From Pseudeuparius sepicola (Eukaryota > Arthropoda > Insecta > Coleoptera > Anthribidae): a DNA stretch of 64,000 nucleotides. Below are positions 25,801 to 34,328 of the stretch, in pieces. Under the pieces are notes generated by a model. That model saw only the letters and a list, made by a program, of their open reading frames with translations. It was not told the origin of the DNA and ran no database searches. A program made the position numbers and the translations under genes. Each line of letters begins with the position of its first letter. Position 1 is the stretch's first letter. The stretch covers positions 44,949,223 through 45,013,222 of the forward strand of contig OY987303.1 in the NCBI GenBank assembly GCA_963920635.1. The letters run 5' to 3'.

Positions 25801-28800
25801 AATCGTGATAACCCATCACTACTCAAAATTGGCAACGGTATTGGATATAATTTACGTGCACCCGCTACAATACGCCCGCTCAGTGGGATATCGATCGAGG
25901 GCTAAGGCGGGATCGGGCAGGAGGGAAATATTTGTTTACACAGGCCAAGTGAGCGGACTTATAGTATTCTCTAGACTTTGCTAGGCAAAGTCTAAATCTT
26001 ACCTTTCAGGGTCTTTAGGAATTCGAAAAGAGGACACACAGTCTGTTGAATTGTTTTTACAGCCATCCGCACTGCAATAAGACTCGTGATAACCCATCAC
26101 TACTCAAAATTGGCAACGGTATTGGATATAATTTACGTGCACCCACTACAATACGCCCGCTCAGTGGGATATCGATCGAGGGCTAAGGCGGGATCGGGCA
26201 GGAGGGAAATATTTGTTTACACAGGCCAAGTGAGCGGACTTATAGTATTCTCTAGACTTTGCTAGGCAAAGTCTAAATCTTACCTTTCAGGGTCTTTAGG
26301 AATTCGAAAAGAGGACACACAGTCTGTTGAATTGTTTTTACAGCCATCCGCACTGCATATGTACTCTACTCTACTCAACCTTCCCACAAGGTACTAAAAG
26401 CATAAATGCAAGAGAGATGGGCATATTTCTACAAGTACACAAAAATGTAATCATAATATATGATGAAGAACAAAATATGCAAGTAAATCAAACAACAATC
26501 AAAATTGATCAGCTATATAATTTGATTTTCAAAGATATGTATTTTAAGTTTAGATTTAAATTTATAAATACTGAAAGATTTAAATTCATCTGGCAGGCTG
26601 TTATTTAATTTCACAGAATTATAGACAAAAGAACGACTGAACATGGCTGTCCTATGACAAGGAATCGAAAAGTTATTTCTAAATCTGGTGGCGCGGATGA
26701 TGCTCCGATGATGCTATTCCTAATACAAGTGATAAGATCCTACCTTATTACAACTATTCCTGGTTATGATAATACCCAACTATAAACTTGTGATTTAACT
26801 TATAATGTTGTAACAGGGTTGCTACTGCACTGGAAAACCTGGAAAACCGGGAAATGTCAGGGAATTTCAAAGTGATCAAAATTGTCAGGGAATTTTGTGA
26901 AAATTCCTAAATGTCAGGGAAAATACTTGCCATTTCTGGAAATGTTTCTCGGTTTCCGGCCTGCAAAACGCTATAGAAAATATTTAATCCGGTCTTTTAT
27001 TTGTATAGTAGGCCAAGTGTTCCAAGACTAAGCACCTGCGCCTGCGTCTGCTTATCAGAGGGCAGGCGCTCAAAGACCACTGCGCACCGGTAGATCGCGG
27101 ATGCAGATTCTATTTCTGCAGAAATATAGACTTATGTCAGAGAATATAAAACAACCAGCAGTATAACTTACTCTTGAGAAATCACCCACAAATTAAATGA
27201 CCTTGAGCCATATTGGGGGAATAGAAGTCAGAGGTGTAGTCGGGAAAATCAATTCAGAAATACAGAGTAGTATTAGTAAAGTATATAGTGAGTGGTAAGC
27301 ACAAGTAGCTTTGACTCGTTCCTGGGATTCTTTATTTAAAGAGACTAGCACAAAGCACAATTTACAAAAAAAAAACACACTCCACGGCACTGTAATATCT
27401 CTCGTACAGCCAAAAAAGAACTGCCCAATCGCCCCGACACTGCATCCATTTGACAGAATCTATTCCCAAATGGTGGCTGCGCGAACAGGTGTGCTAAGAA
27501 ACAATTTTTATTTTTTTATTTTGTTTTTGTTACAAGTACTTACAATATAAGTAATATATTATGATCTTTGTTTTTTTTTTTCAAAAAATATTGGCCATTC
27601 ATTAATACCTTAATAATACCTTACAAAAATCACTTAAAGTCTGGAAAAAACTGTAAAATGTCATGGAATACCTGGAAATGTCAGGGAATTTTATCGATCA
27701 ACCAAAGTAGCAACCCTGTTTAAGTCCGCTCCAAAAGGTTGTCAAGCTCAAGAAGAAAACAAAAATCAGAATCACCTAGAAAGTGTGGTGTCAGCAAATC
27801 AAGAAATTATCTGAGAATTATGGTCAAGGCAAGAATTGTTATATAAAACAATACACTTACTTGAAGAGAAAGTCAAGTAAAAAACTCAAATACAGGAATT
27901 CACAGCCAACAAAAAACAAACACAAAAAATGACTTGGGTTCGTTGACACTGGAGACAATAACCAGTGGTAGAAATAAAGAAACATAGAACATGGAGGTAA
28001 TCCAAAGAACAGAAATGAATGAAATTATCAATTTGGAAAATAAAGATGAATCTGATAAGGAAGATGCGCGAACAGAGAAATATGATAAAGAAATAGGTAT
28101 AAAAAAAACTAGGCACATATCGGACAGAAAAGAATGATCAAGAAGATGGTTTTGTAGGGGCAGACAGGAAAGTCTGGTTATATATTAATCGTGTTAAATC
28201 ACACATTACAACTGACATGATAAAAAAATATATAACAAAAAAATCTGGTTTTGAAAAAGTTCCCATAAAAGTGAGGGAGCTAACGAAGCAAAATACAATT
28301 GGAGATCTTAGAAGCTTTGTAATAACGGCGCCGTTACACCACAAAGATGAAATGTATCAACCGGAATTTTGGCCCTATGGGGTTGGCATTAAAAGATTTA
28401 AATTTGATCTCCACAAAGGGCAGGGTGCGGATTTTTTATAGTCAAGCCTCGGTCGGTCTCATCGAATATTCCTCGAGTATGCACCAAACTTAATGGAAAA
28501 TGTAGTATAATCCATCAAAATATACAATGTGTAGCAAACTGTCTTAACCAAATTGAAGTGTTCTTACATGGACATCCAGAGTGTATTGCGTTTTGTGTTA
28601 CAGAACATTGGCAATGTGAGGATCAGCTAAAACATTATGGTATAAATGACTTCTATTTATCTAACAGTTTTTGTCGGGGCATAAATGAACATGGTGGTAG
28701 TGCCATATTATTTGTAAAACAAGGCATAAAATTGGTAGCACACAATAACATTTCATGTTTGTCAATAGTAGGAATATGTGAGTGTTCAATTAGTGAAATA

Positions 28801-31800
28801 ACATTAATGAAAATAAGCATAGAACTAATGTCAGTGTACTGGCCACCAGATGGTGATGTCGATCAATTTATTTCAATAATGGATGAAATCTTAGCAAGCT
28901 TTATAAACAGGGATAAAGCCTTAATATTTGTAGCTGGGGACTTTAATGTTAACTATGCCAGGATAGCATTTCTAAGTTAAAATTACTGCATATTTTTAAT
29001 GCTTATGACTTATCGCACACAATCAATAGTCCAACAAGGATAGCTGGTACTTCTAAAACATGTATCGATTACATATTTACCAACAACAATAGTCTGTTAC
29101 ATAGTAAAATTATAATACATAATGGTGTCTCCGATCATACTGCACAAAATATATTCTTTAATATTGAGGAAAAAGAAAACAAATATATTGAAAAAAGGAT
29201 TTTTGGTACAAAAAAATAAAAACAAATTTAAAAATCTGCTAGAAAAAAATACATGGGAAATAAATATGAAGCTAACGATGTAAATAGCACATGAAATGTA
29301 TTCATGGGAAGGTTTTCACATTATTTCAATGAATGTTTCGATGTTAAAAAAAATCTCATGAATAGGAAAAATGATGTGGCCAAAAAGCTAAGAAGTAATA
29401 ATGACATAATACTGTGCAAAAGACGATTGGGCATACTTTATGTTTTAAGCAGCGGCAAAAAAAGCACTTCTGTGAAAAAATAGAAAATGCCAACAATAAA
29501 TCTAAGTATGTGTGGTCTTTAGTTAATAAAATTAAAGGTAGGTCCAATGAAACTGATATTAACGACCCCAATGATGGAGAAATAATTGCTAATAATTGTT
29601 GTGCAGCAACCAAACTGTTAAAAGATGTTAATGAAAATGAGTATATTTGTGACATCAAAGTCAATGACAGATCAATGTTTGTAAAGCCAGGGAAGAAGAA
29701 GAAATATTAAAGATTGGGAATTTATTGAAAAATAAAATGAGTAGTGGAATTGATGATATACCAACTAGGCTAATTAAATTTAGCTTAAAATTTGTTGCAA
29801 AATCTTTAGCACACATTGTAACTTATCTCTAAAAAGAGGATGCTTTCCTGACAGGTTAAAATAAGCCTTAGTTGTACCTATATATAAGAGAGGCGATTGT
29901 AATAAACTAGAAAATTATAGGCCGATAAGCCTTCTACCAGGCTTCTCAAAGATTTTTGAACATGCTATGTCTTTGAGAGTTGTGGAGTTCATGGCCGGCA
30001 ATAATTTGTGGTCCGAAAACCAATATGTATATCTTAAAGGAAGATCTACTGTAACAGCGATTTTTGACCACATACAAGCAATAATTAAGTCTCCAGAAGG
30101 AAATCAAGTTGCCCTGGGGTTGCTTATCGATCTCACTAAAGCATATATGACTGTATAGATTTCAATTTATTAATTAATTCAAAAGCTTCAACACTATGGT
30201 GTAAGAGGAAGGGCATTAGAATGGGTCAGATCATATCTTGGATGTAGGTCAGAAAGAGTGGTTGTAACAAAAAATTGACATTATACGAGGTATGGCAATT
30301 AAAAAAACATAATTTTAGTATAATTTCTTATATTTGCAAAAATACAAAAAATTAGGCATTCATGCCTTCACAATAGTCGCCTCCAAGAGCAACGCATTTG
30401 CGCCAGCGCTCCTCCCACTTGGAAAAACACCCTCGAAAATCCTGTAACGTGAAGCTTTCCAAGGTGCGCGTCGTAATTCTTTGGATATGGTTTACGTCTT
30501 CAAAATGGTGGCCCTTAAGGGGACTTTTCATGCGAGGAAACAGAAAAAAGTCTGCTGGAGCCAGATCAGGGCTGTAGGGTGGGTGGGGTAACACTGGGAT
30601 ATTGTTTTGGGCCAAAAATTCATTCACTGCAAGAGACGAATGTGCGGGCGCATTGTCGTGATGCAAGAGCCATCCATCTCGTGCCAATTCTGGACGAATT
30701 CGGGCCACTCTTGCTTTCAACCGCTTCAAAACAGTAATGTAGAACTGTGCATTTACTGTTTGCTGGGGTGGCACAAACTCCTTGTGAACAATGCCATGAA
30801 CATCGAAGAAACAAATTAACATCGACTTGATTCTTGACCGCGACATGCGAGCCTTCTTTGGCCATTCTCCTCCAATCTCGATCCACTGGAGACTCTGTCT
30901 GCGGGTTTCTGGGTCGTATTGGAAGACCCAAGATTCATCTCCAGTCACTATCCGCTCCATCCAAACCCGTCCTTCCCTTTCAATTCGCTCCAAAAAGGCC
31001 GTGCACATCGAAGCCCGCAACTCTTTTTGTTCAGGCGTCAGAATTTTTGGAACCATTTTTGCACACAATTTTCGCATGTTTAACTGTTTGTGCAACATTT
31101 GCATGACACTCTCCTTGTTAATTCCTAATTGAACAGCCAACATCCACAGGGTTAGGCGCCGGTCTGCAACCAGTAGGGCACGCAAACGTTCGACGTTTGC
31201 ATTCGTGCGCGAGGTGACTGGAGCACCAACACGTTGGTCATCGTCGACATTTTCGCGACCTGCTTTGAATCGCCGGGTCCAAAGAAACACTTGTGTTTGT
31301 GCCATGCATTCATCGCCATACACGTGACGCAATTTGCGAAGGATTTCTTCGGGTCTCTCACCTGATTTCACAAGGAACTTGATAAGGATGCGCTGCTCCC
31401 GATTGCGTGTACTCATGTTGCCGACGCGCACTACAAACGTCGCTTCAGTCGCACGTGCGCTCAGTGCCAACTACTGATCCGTTCACCTTGAAACTTGATA
31501 TATTCATTAAAGAAGCCTGCCCCCTCCATTTCCTATGGCGCGCGCAGCGTTACTGCTAGCCAGTGGCGTGCTATCACCCGATTACGGTTATTTAATTGCC
31601 GTACCTCGTATGTCAGACATGACAACACTTATTATTATCTCGCGATATTTGACTAAATCGATTAAGTATTACATCTTGATTATTTCCATCACTACCAAGA
31701 AGCATCAAACTTAAAACCTGGGTCAAAGCAGTTGGTGCTGGAACAGGTATAATGTTAAAATAATCGTACTGACTTGTGTTTGAAATCAGTTTTTGTGTGT

Positions 31801-34328
31801 AGGAATTTATTGATCCTATAGAACAAGCGGCCTTCTCGGATAGAACATCAGACACTGACCATGAGACCATGTATCTAGTTTAATGGAGCTTCTCTGATAA
31901 ATATCTCGGAAACTGTTGGACATAAATAGGTCAAATTATATATCGTTGGAATCAGAATTAAAAAAGGAGTCCTATAATAAATTAAATTGAATGTGTAAGT
32001 TGTAAAATAGAGAAAATCACTTTCATTTCTTCTATAACCAGAAGTTATTTCAAAAACTAAATATTCAGGAATCCTACTTGAAGGTTCTCTAATGATTGTG
32101 TAGGTAAACAATTATTTTTTTATTTTGAAAAAATGTTTTTCGCGATAACTTTTTTACCGACCCTCATATACAAAATCCAAGTACACCATCGAATTCCCCT
32201 TAATTTTTACTATAATATAATTTTTTTTAATGACGATCTTATGTTAACGTGTCTCCTCGTAACGCACTTTTTTCGCTTGGATGGACCACCCTGTACCTAT
32301 ACCTATTTGTAATGAATCGCGATTTTCGTTAGTTTCTAGAATTTTTTTGTTCGATATTTTTTTTACAAAATGTGGTACAAACCCGATTTAAGGGCTTAGT
32401 CAGAATTTTTATAAGAATATACCTAATATGATTTGTCCAATTTTGACCCAAAAATTATGTTACAGTAGGCCTTGGCCCTAAAGTACAGTTTTTATGACCT
32501 ATTATTGAAAAAAACTCGATCAAAAATCGGATGACAAATATAAATTTTATGGGGGAGAAACCTGCAAGTTAGTAAAGTGCATATGTTTGTTTGTTAAGAC
32601 GGGTCAGAAGGGCTAAAAAAAAGGCCGATTTGATAAGACCACAGCGAACTATGATTTACATTTAAAATAACACGTTTATGTTATATCTCAAAAATCACAA
32701 ACAACATAAAAAATTGGATTAGATTGTCTTATTAAGCTCAAAATTATCTACAATTTTTGTCTCTATAGTTTTTCTGTATAATCAGAAATAACGGAGCTAC
32801 AGAGATCTGATGAAATAGCAAAAAATCACTCTTTTCAAAATATCTAGTGAGCCATGAACTTTATTAAAAATCCAAAAGGGGCACTAGATTGAGCATTCAA
32901 AACGGCAATTCTTTCCCCATTTAACCTTTGTTCTAGCTCTGCTAGTTTCCGAGATCCCCATAGTGGGCATCGAAAAAACTCACCCTGTATATTTTTTTAT
33001 AAAAATATAAATAAAATCATAACTCTCATAAAAGACATAAAACTTTTTTCTGTAAATATAAATATATAAAAATATCAAAACACGGAAGCGTATAGTCGAA
33101 AGTCGAAATTCCGACTTTAAAGCCGAAATTCTGACATTGAACTCAACATTTCGACTTTGAAATTCGAAATCCGACTTCAAACTCGAAATTTCGACTTTGA
33201 ACTTGAAATTTCGACTTTGAACTTCGACTTTGAAAGTGTAAGTTTGACTTTCAAACTCGAAGTCCGAGTTTCAAAGTTGAAATTACGACTTTCAAAGTCA
33301 ATAATATAGTGTCGGTCCAGGTTGAAAGTCGGAATTTCGACTTCAAAGTCGGACTTCGACTTTAGAAGTCGAAATTTCGATTTCAATAAAAATAAAATAA
33401 TACGGTGTGGCCCTTCTACACTTCTGTAAAAACACGTAAAGAAATAATAAAACAAACAATAACAAAACAAAAATACTTATGGCCAGTTGCACCGTCGTAT
33501 CGTAAATTAATTACTTAACAACTTTTATTGTAACAATGGCAGTCTTTTGTTTTGTCAAGTAGTTAAGACTCTCTTAAAATTTAAGATACGAGGGAGCGAT
33601 AGCCGATGAACCTCCGGGCCTGCGGCCCTCCGGCCCTTCGAATGACCAACCCACTGGGCATTTGTCCGGTGGTCCCATCCACCCCTGCTGTTGACCATTC
33701 AACTGCTTTTAGGGGATTCCATGGCACACTTGACTCCCAGATGCCTTTAAAATTCCTTTTGACACTCTCCAGAATGGAACTCCCTGTATAATTTTTGTTC
33801 AAATTCAGTATGTGGGAGTCTTGGGATGTCGTGCTTAATGCTGTCATGAAAATCGGGGAAATAAAAAAGTGTAGCCGGCCCAGGATTTGCATTTTGAAAA
33901 TTGTAGGAAGGTCAAAAGTTGTGATTTTTGAAGGCCTGTACGATATTTACCAAATATTGGCTAACCCTGCTTTTCTATTTGTAATTATCCTTCTATCATA
34001 ATGGAAAATCTGTACGTAATCATAATGAATCTCAGAGTGTAGGTAGTAGATGTCTAATAAATCAAGTACTTAAAGTAGGAATAAATAAAACAGTTTTCTA
34101 GCAATGTTTGACTTCCAATTCTATTTCAGATGCTATGCTATCAACAGGCACAAGATGACAGTTTTAACACCAGCTTATCATGCAGAATCATATAGTCCCG
34201 ATGACAATCGTTTTGACTTGCGTCCATTTTTATATAGAGCCAATTGGTCTTGGCAATTTAGAGCTATTGACAAGCAGGTAAAGACATTTCCTTATATAAG
34301 TTTGGAGAAACCACTTCTTGCGCGATAG
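4636..34328 (+). CDS. Nadsyn: glutamine-dependent NAD+ synthetase gene (9 exons, 5' incomplete)
   Basis: This enzyme makes NAD+ from nicotinic acid adenine dinucleotide, using ATP and ammonia released from glutamine. Exons are 4636-4891, 10835-10943, 14389-14675, 14732-14938, 15008-15158, 15219-15387, 15594-15892, 17698-18001 and 34130-34328. All junctions are GT-AG and keep phase. The N-terminal nitrilase-type amidase domain shows the lysine in LIRPKK and the nucleophilic cysteine in EICEELW. The synthetase domain has the ATP-binding PP-loop [11 protein letters not shown] and the conserved blocks [41 protein letters not shown] and [16 protein letters not shown]. Roughly 660 residues are present against about 706 in the human protein. 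The first 50 or so, with the amidase Glu, are missing and probably lie upstream of the window. No frameshift or stop is visible, so the gene looks functional despite its TE-filled introns. Confidence 0.93.
6163..7549. mobile_element. foldback element, fourth nesting level, inside hAT codon
   Basis: The ends are CAGTGTGTCCCACTTAAGGA and the inverse TCCTTAAGTGGGACACACTG, with a TA duplication on each side that interrupts a tyrosine codon of the hAT transposase. The arms of about 275 bp are highly complementary. The open frames at 6035-6274 and 6526-6756 are arm sequence and not genes. Confidence 0.85.
6439..7273. mobile_element. foldback element, fifth nesting level
   Basis: The ends are CAGGGTGTTTCAAAATTTTT and its inverse, flanked by TA. 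The arms are clearly related in sequence to the arms of the element it landed in, sharing GCCTCGTGCGTTACA and GGCCCACTGAGACG blocks. One family member has therefore inserted into another. A further ACACCCTGTAGAG end at about 6978-6990 hints at yet another, incomplete, internal insertion. Confidence 0.75.
9057..10834. other. intron sequence, no gene seen
   Basis: This is AT-rich Nadsyn intron. Isolated ACCCTGTATATG and CACTGTATATGC words near 9957 and 10240 look like decayed ends of the foldback family, but I could not pair them into an element. The open frame at 10537-10767 has no recognisable content. Confidence 0.35.
10835..10943 (+). CDS. Nadsyn: Nadsyn exon: PRMI / GDAV segment
   Basis: This short 109-bp exon is bounded by TTATTAG|GAC and ATTG|GTAAGT. 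It encodes [13 protein letters not shown] and [16 protein letters not shown], exactly the linker expected between the lysine exon and the cysteine exon. A LINE fragment starts within a few tens of bases downstream of its donor. Confidence 0.92.
11773..13570 (+). pseudogene. LINE reverse transcriptase remnant
   Basis: The fingers and palm motifs are readable in pieces: [32 protein letters not shown], then [16 protein letters not shown] after a stop, and the mutated YADH box. The MITE at 12465-12977 interrupts the frame; after it, [10 protein letters not shown] and [14 protein letters not shown] continue the protein. This element could not supply reverse transcriptase. Confidence 0.8.
12465..12977. 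mobile_element. hAT-type MITE made of GGGATCCCGGGATC palindromes
   Basis: An 8-bp duplication TATATAAA flanks perfect ends TAGGGTTTCC / GGAAACCCTA. Both arms are packed with overlapping GATCCCGGGATC and GAGATCCCG words, each a self-complementary motif, around an AT-rich core. The length is 513 bp with no transposase frame. The flanking LINE protein reads continuously if the element and one duplication are removed. Confidence 0.88.
14389..14675 (+). CDS. Nadsyn: Nadsyn exon: catalytic cysteine
   Basis: The acceptor is TCTTTTAG|GA and the donor AAGTG|GTAAAG. The frame completes a Gly codon begun in the previous exon and reads GFEICEELW, whose Cys is the amidase nucleophile. It continues to [20 protein letters not shown] and QFSLQEV. 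The longer open frame running upstream from 14298 is intron: its phase fits no donor. Confidence 0.94.
14732..14938 (+). CDS. Nadsyn: Nadsyn exon: inter-domain linker
   Basis: This phase-0 exon of 69 codons encodes [16 protein letters not shown] through the proline-rich [10 protein letters not shown] linker between amidase and synthetase domains. The donor is CAA|GTTAGT. The preceding intron is only 56 bp. Confidence 0.94.
15008..15158 (+). CDS. Nadsyn: Nadsyn exon: ATP-binding PP-loop
   Basis: The exon encodes [17 protein letters not shown] followed by [13 protein letters not shown], the pyrophosphate-binding loop of the N-type ATP pyrophosphatase fold. It ends one base into an Asp codon, completed by the next exon. 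Confidence 0.95.
15219..15387 (+). CDS. Nadsyn: Nadsyn exon: synthetase domain
   Basis: The exon reads [20 protein letters not shown] and [19 protein letters not shown], and ends two bases into a Ser codon at AAG|GTAAGT. It lies between introns of 60 and 206 bp, typical for insects, in contrast with the TE-filled introns on either side of this cluster. Confidence 0.94.
15594..15892 (+). CDS. Nadsyn: Nadsyn exon: synthetase core
   Basis: The acceptor is TATTTCAG|C. The exon encodes [47 protein letters not shown] and [12 protein letters not shown]. These are among the most conserved NAD synthetase segments (ATP and NaAD contacts). The donor is ATAG|GTGAGT. Confidence 0.95.
16430..16467 (-). 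ncRNA. hammerhead-ribozyme-like motif of the Penelope element
   Basis: Read on the minus strand the segment contains CTGATGA, a short stem-loop, GAAA, then CAC-GTGTA-GTG and TC. This is the order of the hammerhead core with a perfect four-pair stem III (ACAC/GTGT) and cleavage-site C. Stem II is weak (about three pairs, one unpaired T) and stem I pairs poorly, so activity is doubtful. Penelope-like elements are known to carry such ribozymes, which supports the assignment. Confidence 0.5.
17146..17589 (-). pseudogene. GIY-YIG endonuclease domain of Penelope-like element
   Basis: An open frame of 147 residues runs from 17589 down to a TAA at 17146-17148. It contains [16 protein letters not shown], then [11 protein letters not shown] and [20 protein letters not shown], which is the GIY...YIG core with the CxxC-type insert typical of Penelope elements, followed by DNFHHFDF. 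The frame has no upstream start: a stop sits at the junction with the inverted repeat. It is a preserved domain of a truncated element and not a working gene. Confidence 0.82.
17698..18001 (+). CDS. Nadsyn: Nadsyn exon: synthetase C-terminal half
   Basis: The acceptor is ATTTTAG|GA and the donor TTTAG|GTAAAT. The exon encodes [48 protein letters not shown] and [14 protein letters not shown], and ends in KVKHFF plus two bases of an Arg codon. The following intron is 16.1 kb. Confidence 0.95.
18002..19093. other. start of the 16-kb Nadsyn intron; possible MITE
   Basis: No gene is visible. A pair of short inverted CGATTTTAGGC words (near 18320 and 18975), with ACCGCGGTTAT sequence inside, may delimit a decayed MITE. 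The pairing is too short to be sure. Confidence 0.3.
19094..20110. mobile_element. foldback-family element with an internal palindrome
   Basis: The left end CAGGGTGAATACAAATCC is TA-flanked. Sequence at 19790-20050 matches the arms of the elements at 2.3 and 60.3 kb (TTCCATTCTGCAGG and GGCATCTGGCAAGTCAAGTG). The matching right terminus is missing or diverged, so the end is approximate. Confidence 0.55.
19130..19515. repeat. near-perfect palindrome, arms about 190 bp
   Basis: The left arm starts with TCTCTTTTTATTTTGGTGCA and the right arm ends with its inverse. The arms share CTGCCTCTGTAACTTAGATA-type and AACATTCG blocks. The centre (19295-19355) contains a short tandem duplication of CGTATATTCACGATGGATAT. 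Open frames in the area are palindrome read-through. Confidence 0.85.
20700..21320. other. unassigned segment with a GC-rich island
   Basis: About 21040-21270 is much richer in G+C and CpG than its surroundings (GGCCGCGAGGAGCTCTGCTC). A frame is open on the minus strand at 20984-21382, but it has no recognisable domain and runs into the foldback arm. It could be TE subterminal sequence, an unknown exon or a regulatory island. I cannot decide. Confidence 0.3.
21321..22838. mobile_element. foldback element, arms over 500 bp
   Basis: The ends are CACTGTGTCCCGGATAAGAA and the inverse, with TA on both sides. The arms from 21321 to about 21850 and from about 22330 to 22838 are close to perfectly complementary, with only a few differences. 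The centre has no coding capacity. Similarity of the arms suggests recent origin or gene conversion. Confidence 0.88.
23180..23900 (+). pseudogene. LINE 3' fragment (reverse transcriptase C-terminal region)
   Basis: The upstream part reads [20 protein letters not shown] followed by a stop. The frame at 23369-23833 gives [33 protein letters not shown] and [20 protein letters not shown], typical of the thumb and C-terminal region of insect CR1/Jockey-like LINEs. Everything upstream is missing. It is a third, independent LINE fragment in this gene. Confidence 0.8.
23986..25204. mobile_element. foldback element, arms about 550 bp
   Basis: The left end is CAGGGTGATTCAGTTCCGGT with a TA before it. 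The right end carries the inverse ACCGGAACTGAATCAC but lost the final CCTG and its TA. The arms are complementary almost to the centre near 24590, including a GGCGCCCAACWATATGCCGT block. The two frames at 24054 and 24928 are the same arm read from each side. Confidence 0.87.
25432..26357. repeat. tandem repeat, 281-bp unit, 3.3 copies
   Basis: The unit begins AAATCTTACCTTTCAGGGTC and is repeated at 25432, 25713, 25994 and (partial, 83 bp) 26275, exactly 281 bp apart. Copies differ at only a few positions. Each complete unit ends with a hairpin, AGACTTTGC-TAG-GCAAAGTCT, at the junction, and contains a GC-rich ATCGATCGAGGGCTAAGGCG stretch. No coding frame is conserved. Confidence 0.93.
26358..26813. 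other. intron sequence, no gene seen
   Basis: AT-rich sequence after the tandem repeat. The open frame across 26327-26608 starts inside the last repeat copy and has no recognisable motif. Confidence 0.3.
26814..27718. mobile_element. hAT-like MITE with CAGGGTTGCTACT ends
   Basis: The ends CAGGGTTGCTACT and AGTAGCAACCCTG are inverted copies. Next to them both ends carry GGAAATGTCAGGGAATTT-type motifs. The CAGGGTTGC end is characteristic of hAT-related MITEs. I could not find an intact 8-bp duplication, so the superfamily is inferred from the ends only. A frame at 27311-27550 has no transposase features. Confidence 0.65.
28114..28441 (+). pseudogene. LINE ORF1 C-terminal fragment
   Basis: The frame gives [20 protein letters not shown], then [11 protein letters not shown] and ends in [31 protein letters not shown]-terminus is common in ORF1 proteins of insect CR1/Jockey-like LINEs. 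The endonuclease frame follows directly, so this belongs to the same element. The upstream half is broken by stops. Confidence 0.65.
28455..30285 (+). mobile_element. LINE (CR1/Jockey-like) endonuclease and reverse transcriptase remnant
   Basis: The frame at 28470-28980 encodes an APE-type endonuclease, with [27 protein letters not shown] and the GDFNVN catalytic motif. A second piece (29000-29200) reads [20 protein letters not shown]. Reverse transcriptase follows from about 29710 ([62 protein letters not shown]). Stops, a likely deletion after 28980 and the mariner at 30286 leave it inactive. No continuation is recognised beyond the mariner. Confidence 0.82.
30286..31608 (-). mobile_element. 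mariner transposon, apparently complete
   Basis: TA dinucleotides flank inverted ends of about 20 bp, CGAGGTAYGGCAATTAAA. The length, 1323 bp, is normal for mariner. It encodes one full-length transposase on the minus strand and sits inside a dead LINE. The right inner end diverges from the left beyond the first 20 bp. Confidence 0.92.
30352..31416 (-). CDS. mariner transposase, intact
   Basis: This is the cut-and-paste transposase of the surrounding mariner. From the ATG at 31416 (MSTRNREQR) it is 354 residues, close to the usual 345. An open frame continues 18 codons upstream without an ATG, so this start is preferred. The N-terminal half carries helix-turn-helix DNA-binding regions ([14 protein letters not shown] and upstream). 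The catalytic triad is complete: D160 in TGDESWVF, D254 in HHDNAPAH and D289 in [12 protein letters not shown], with exactly 34 residues between the last two (the DD34D signature). The usual WVPHEL linker is MVPKIL here. No stop or frameshift is present. Activity is possible but unproven. Confidence 0.95.
   Translation of the reverse strand: MSTRNREQRILIKFLVKSGERPEEILRKLRHVYGDECMAQTQVFLWTRRFKAGRENVDDDQRVGAPVTSRTNANVERLRALLVADRRLTLWMLAVQLGINKESVMQMLHKQLNMRKLCAKMVPKILTPEQKELRASMCTAFLERIEREGRVWMERIVTGDESWVFQYDPETRRQSLQWIEIGGEWPKKARMSRSRIKSMLICFFDVHGIVHKEFVPPQQTVNAQFYITVLKRLKARVARIRPELARDGWLLHHDNAPAHSSLAVNEFLAQNNIPVLPHPPYSPDLAPADFFLFPRMKSPLKGHHFEDVNHIQRITTRTLESFTLQDFRGCFSKWEERWRKCVALGGDYCEGMNA
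31611..33085. other. intron sequence with decayed repeat ends
   Basis: A minus-strand frame at 31613-31870 ([15 protein letters not shown] and [20 protein letters not shown]) reads like protein, but I recognise no family. Words ACCACCCTGTACC near 32287 and TCACCCTGTATA near 32983 are right ends of foldback-type elements without visible partners. The stretch 32340-32480 is an inverted relative of 20110-20270. Confidence 0.35.
33088..33385. repeat. degenerate tandem array of GAAATTTCGACTTT words
   Basis: Imperfect units built from GAAATTTCGACTTTGAA follow one another about 17 times. The unit is nearly self-complementary, so the array can pair with itself in many registers. The open frames across it on the minus strand simply read the repeat. 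Confidence 0.8.
33590..33900. mobile_element. fragment of foldback family
   Basis: The segment 33680-33860 matches, inverted, the arm sequence of the elements at 2.3, 19.9 and 60.5 kb (TTCCATGGCACACTTGACTC and CCAGAATGGAACTCCCTGTA). It is preceded by an unusually GC-rich run at 33615-33640 (GGGCCTGCGGCCCTCCGGCC). No terminal inverted repeat remains. Confidence 0.6.
34130..34328 (+). CDS. Nadsyn: Nadsyn terminal exon (probable)
   Basis: The acceptor CTATTTCAG|A joins in phase with the exon at 18001. The sequence [35 protein letters not shown] and [11 protein letters not shown] is the conserved C-terminus of NAD synthetase. Reading through gives 17 more residues and a TAG at 34326-34328. However, CAG|GTAAAG at 34277/34278 is a fair donor, so the last few residues could instead come from a further exon that I did not identify. 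Confidence 0.85.

Noticed and set aside
25432..26357. CRISPR-like regular repeats
   Set aside because: The units are 281 bp, directly abutting with no variable spacers, in a eukaryotic intron.
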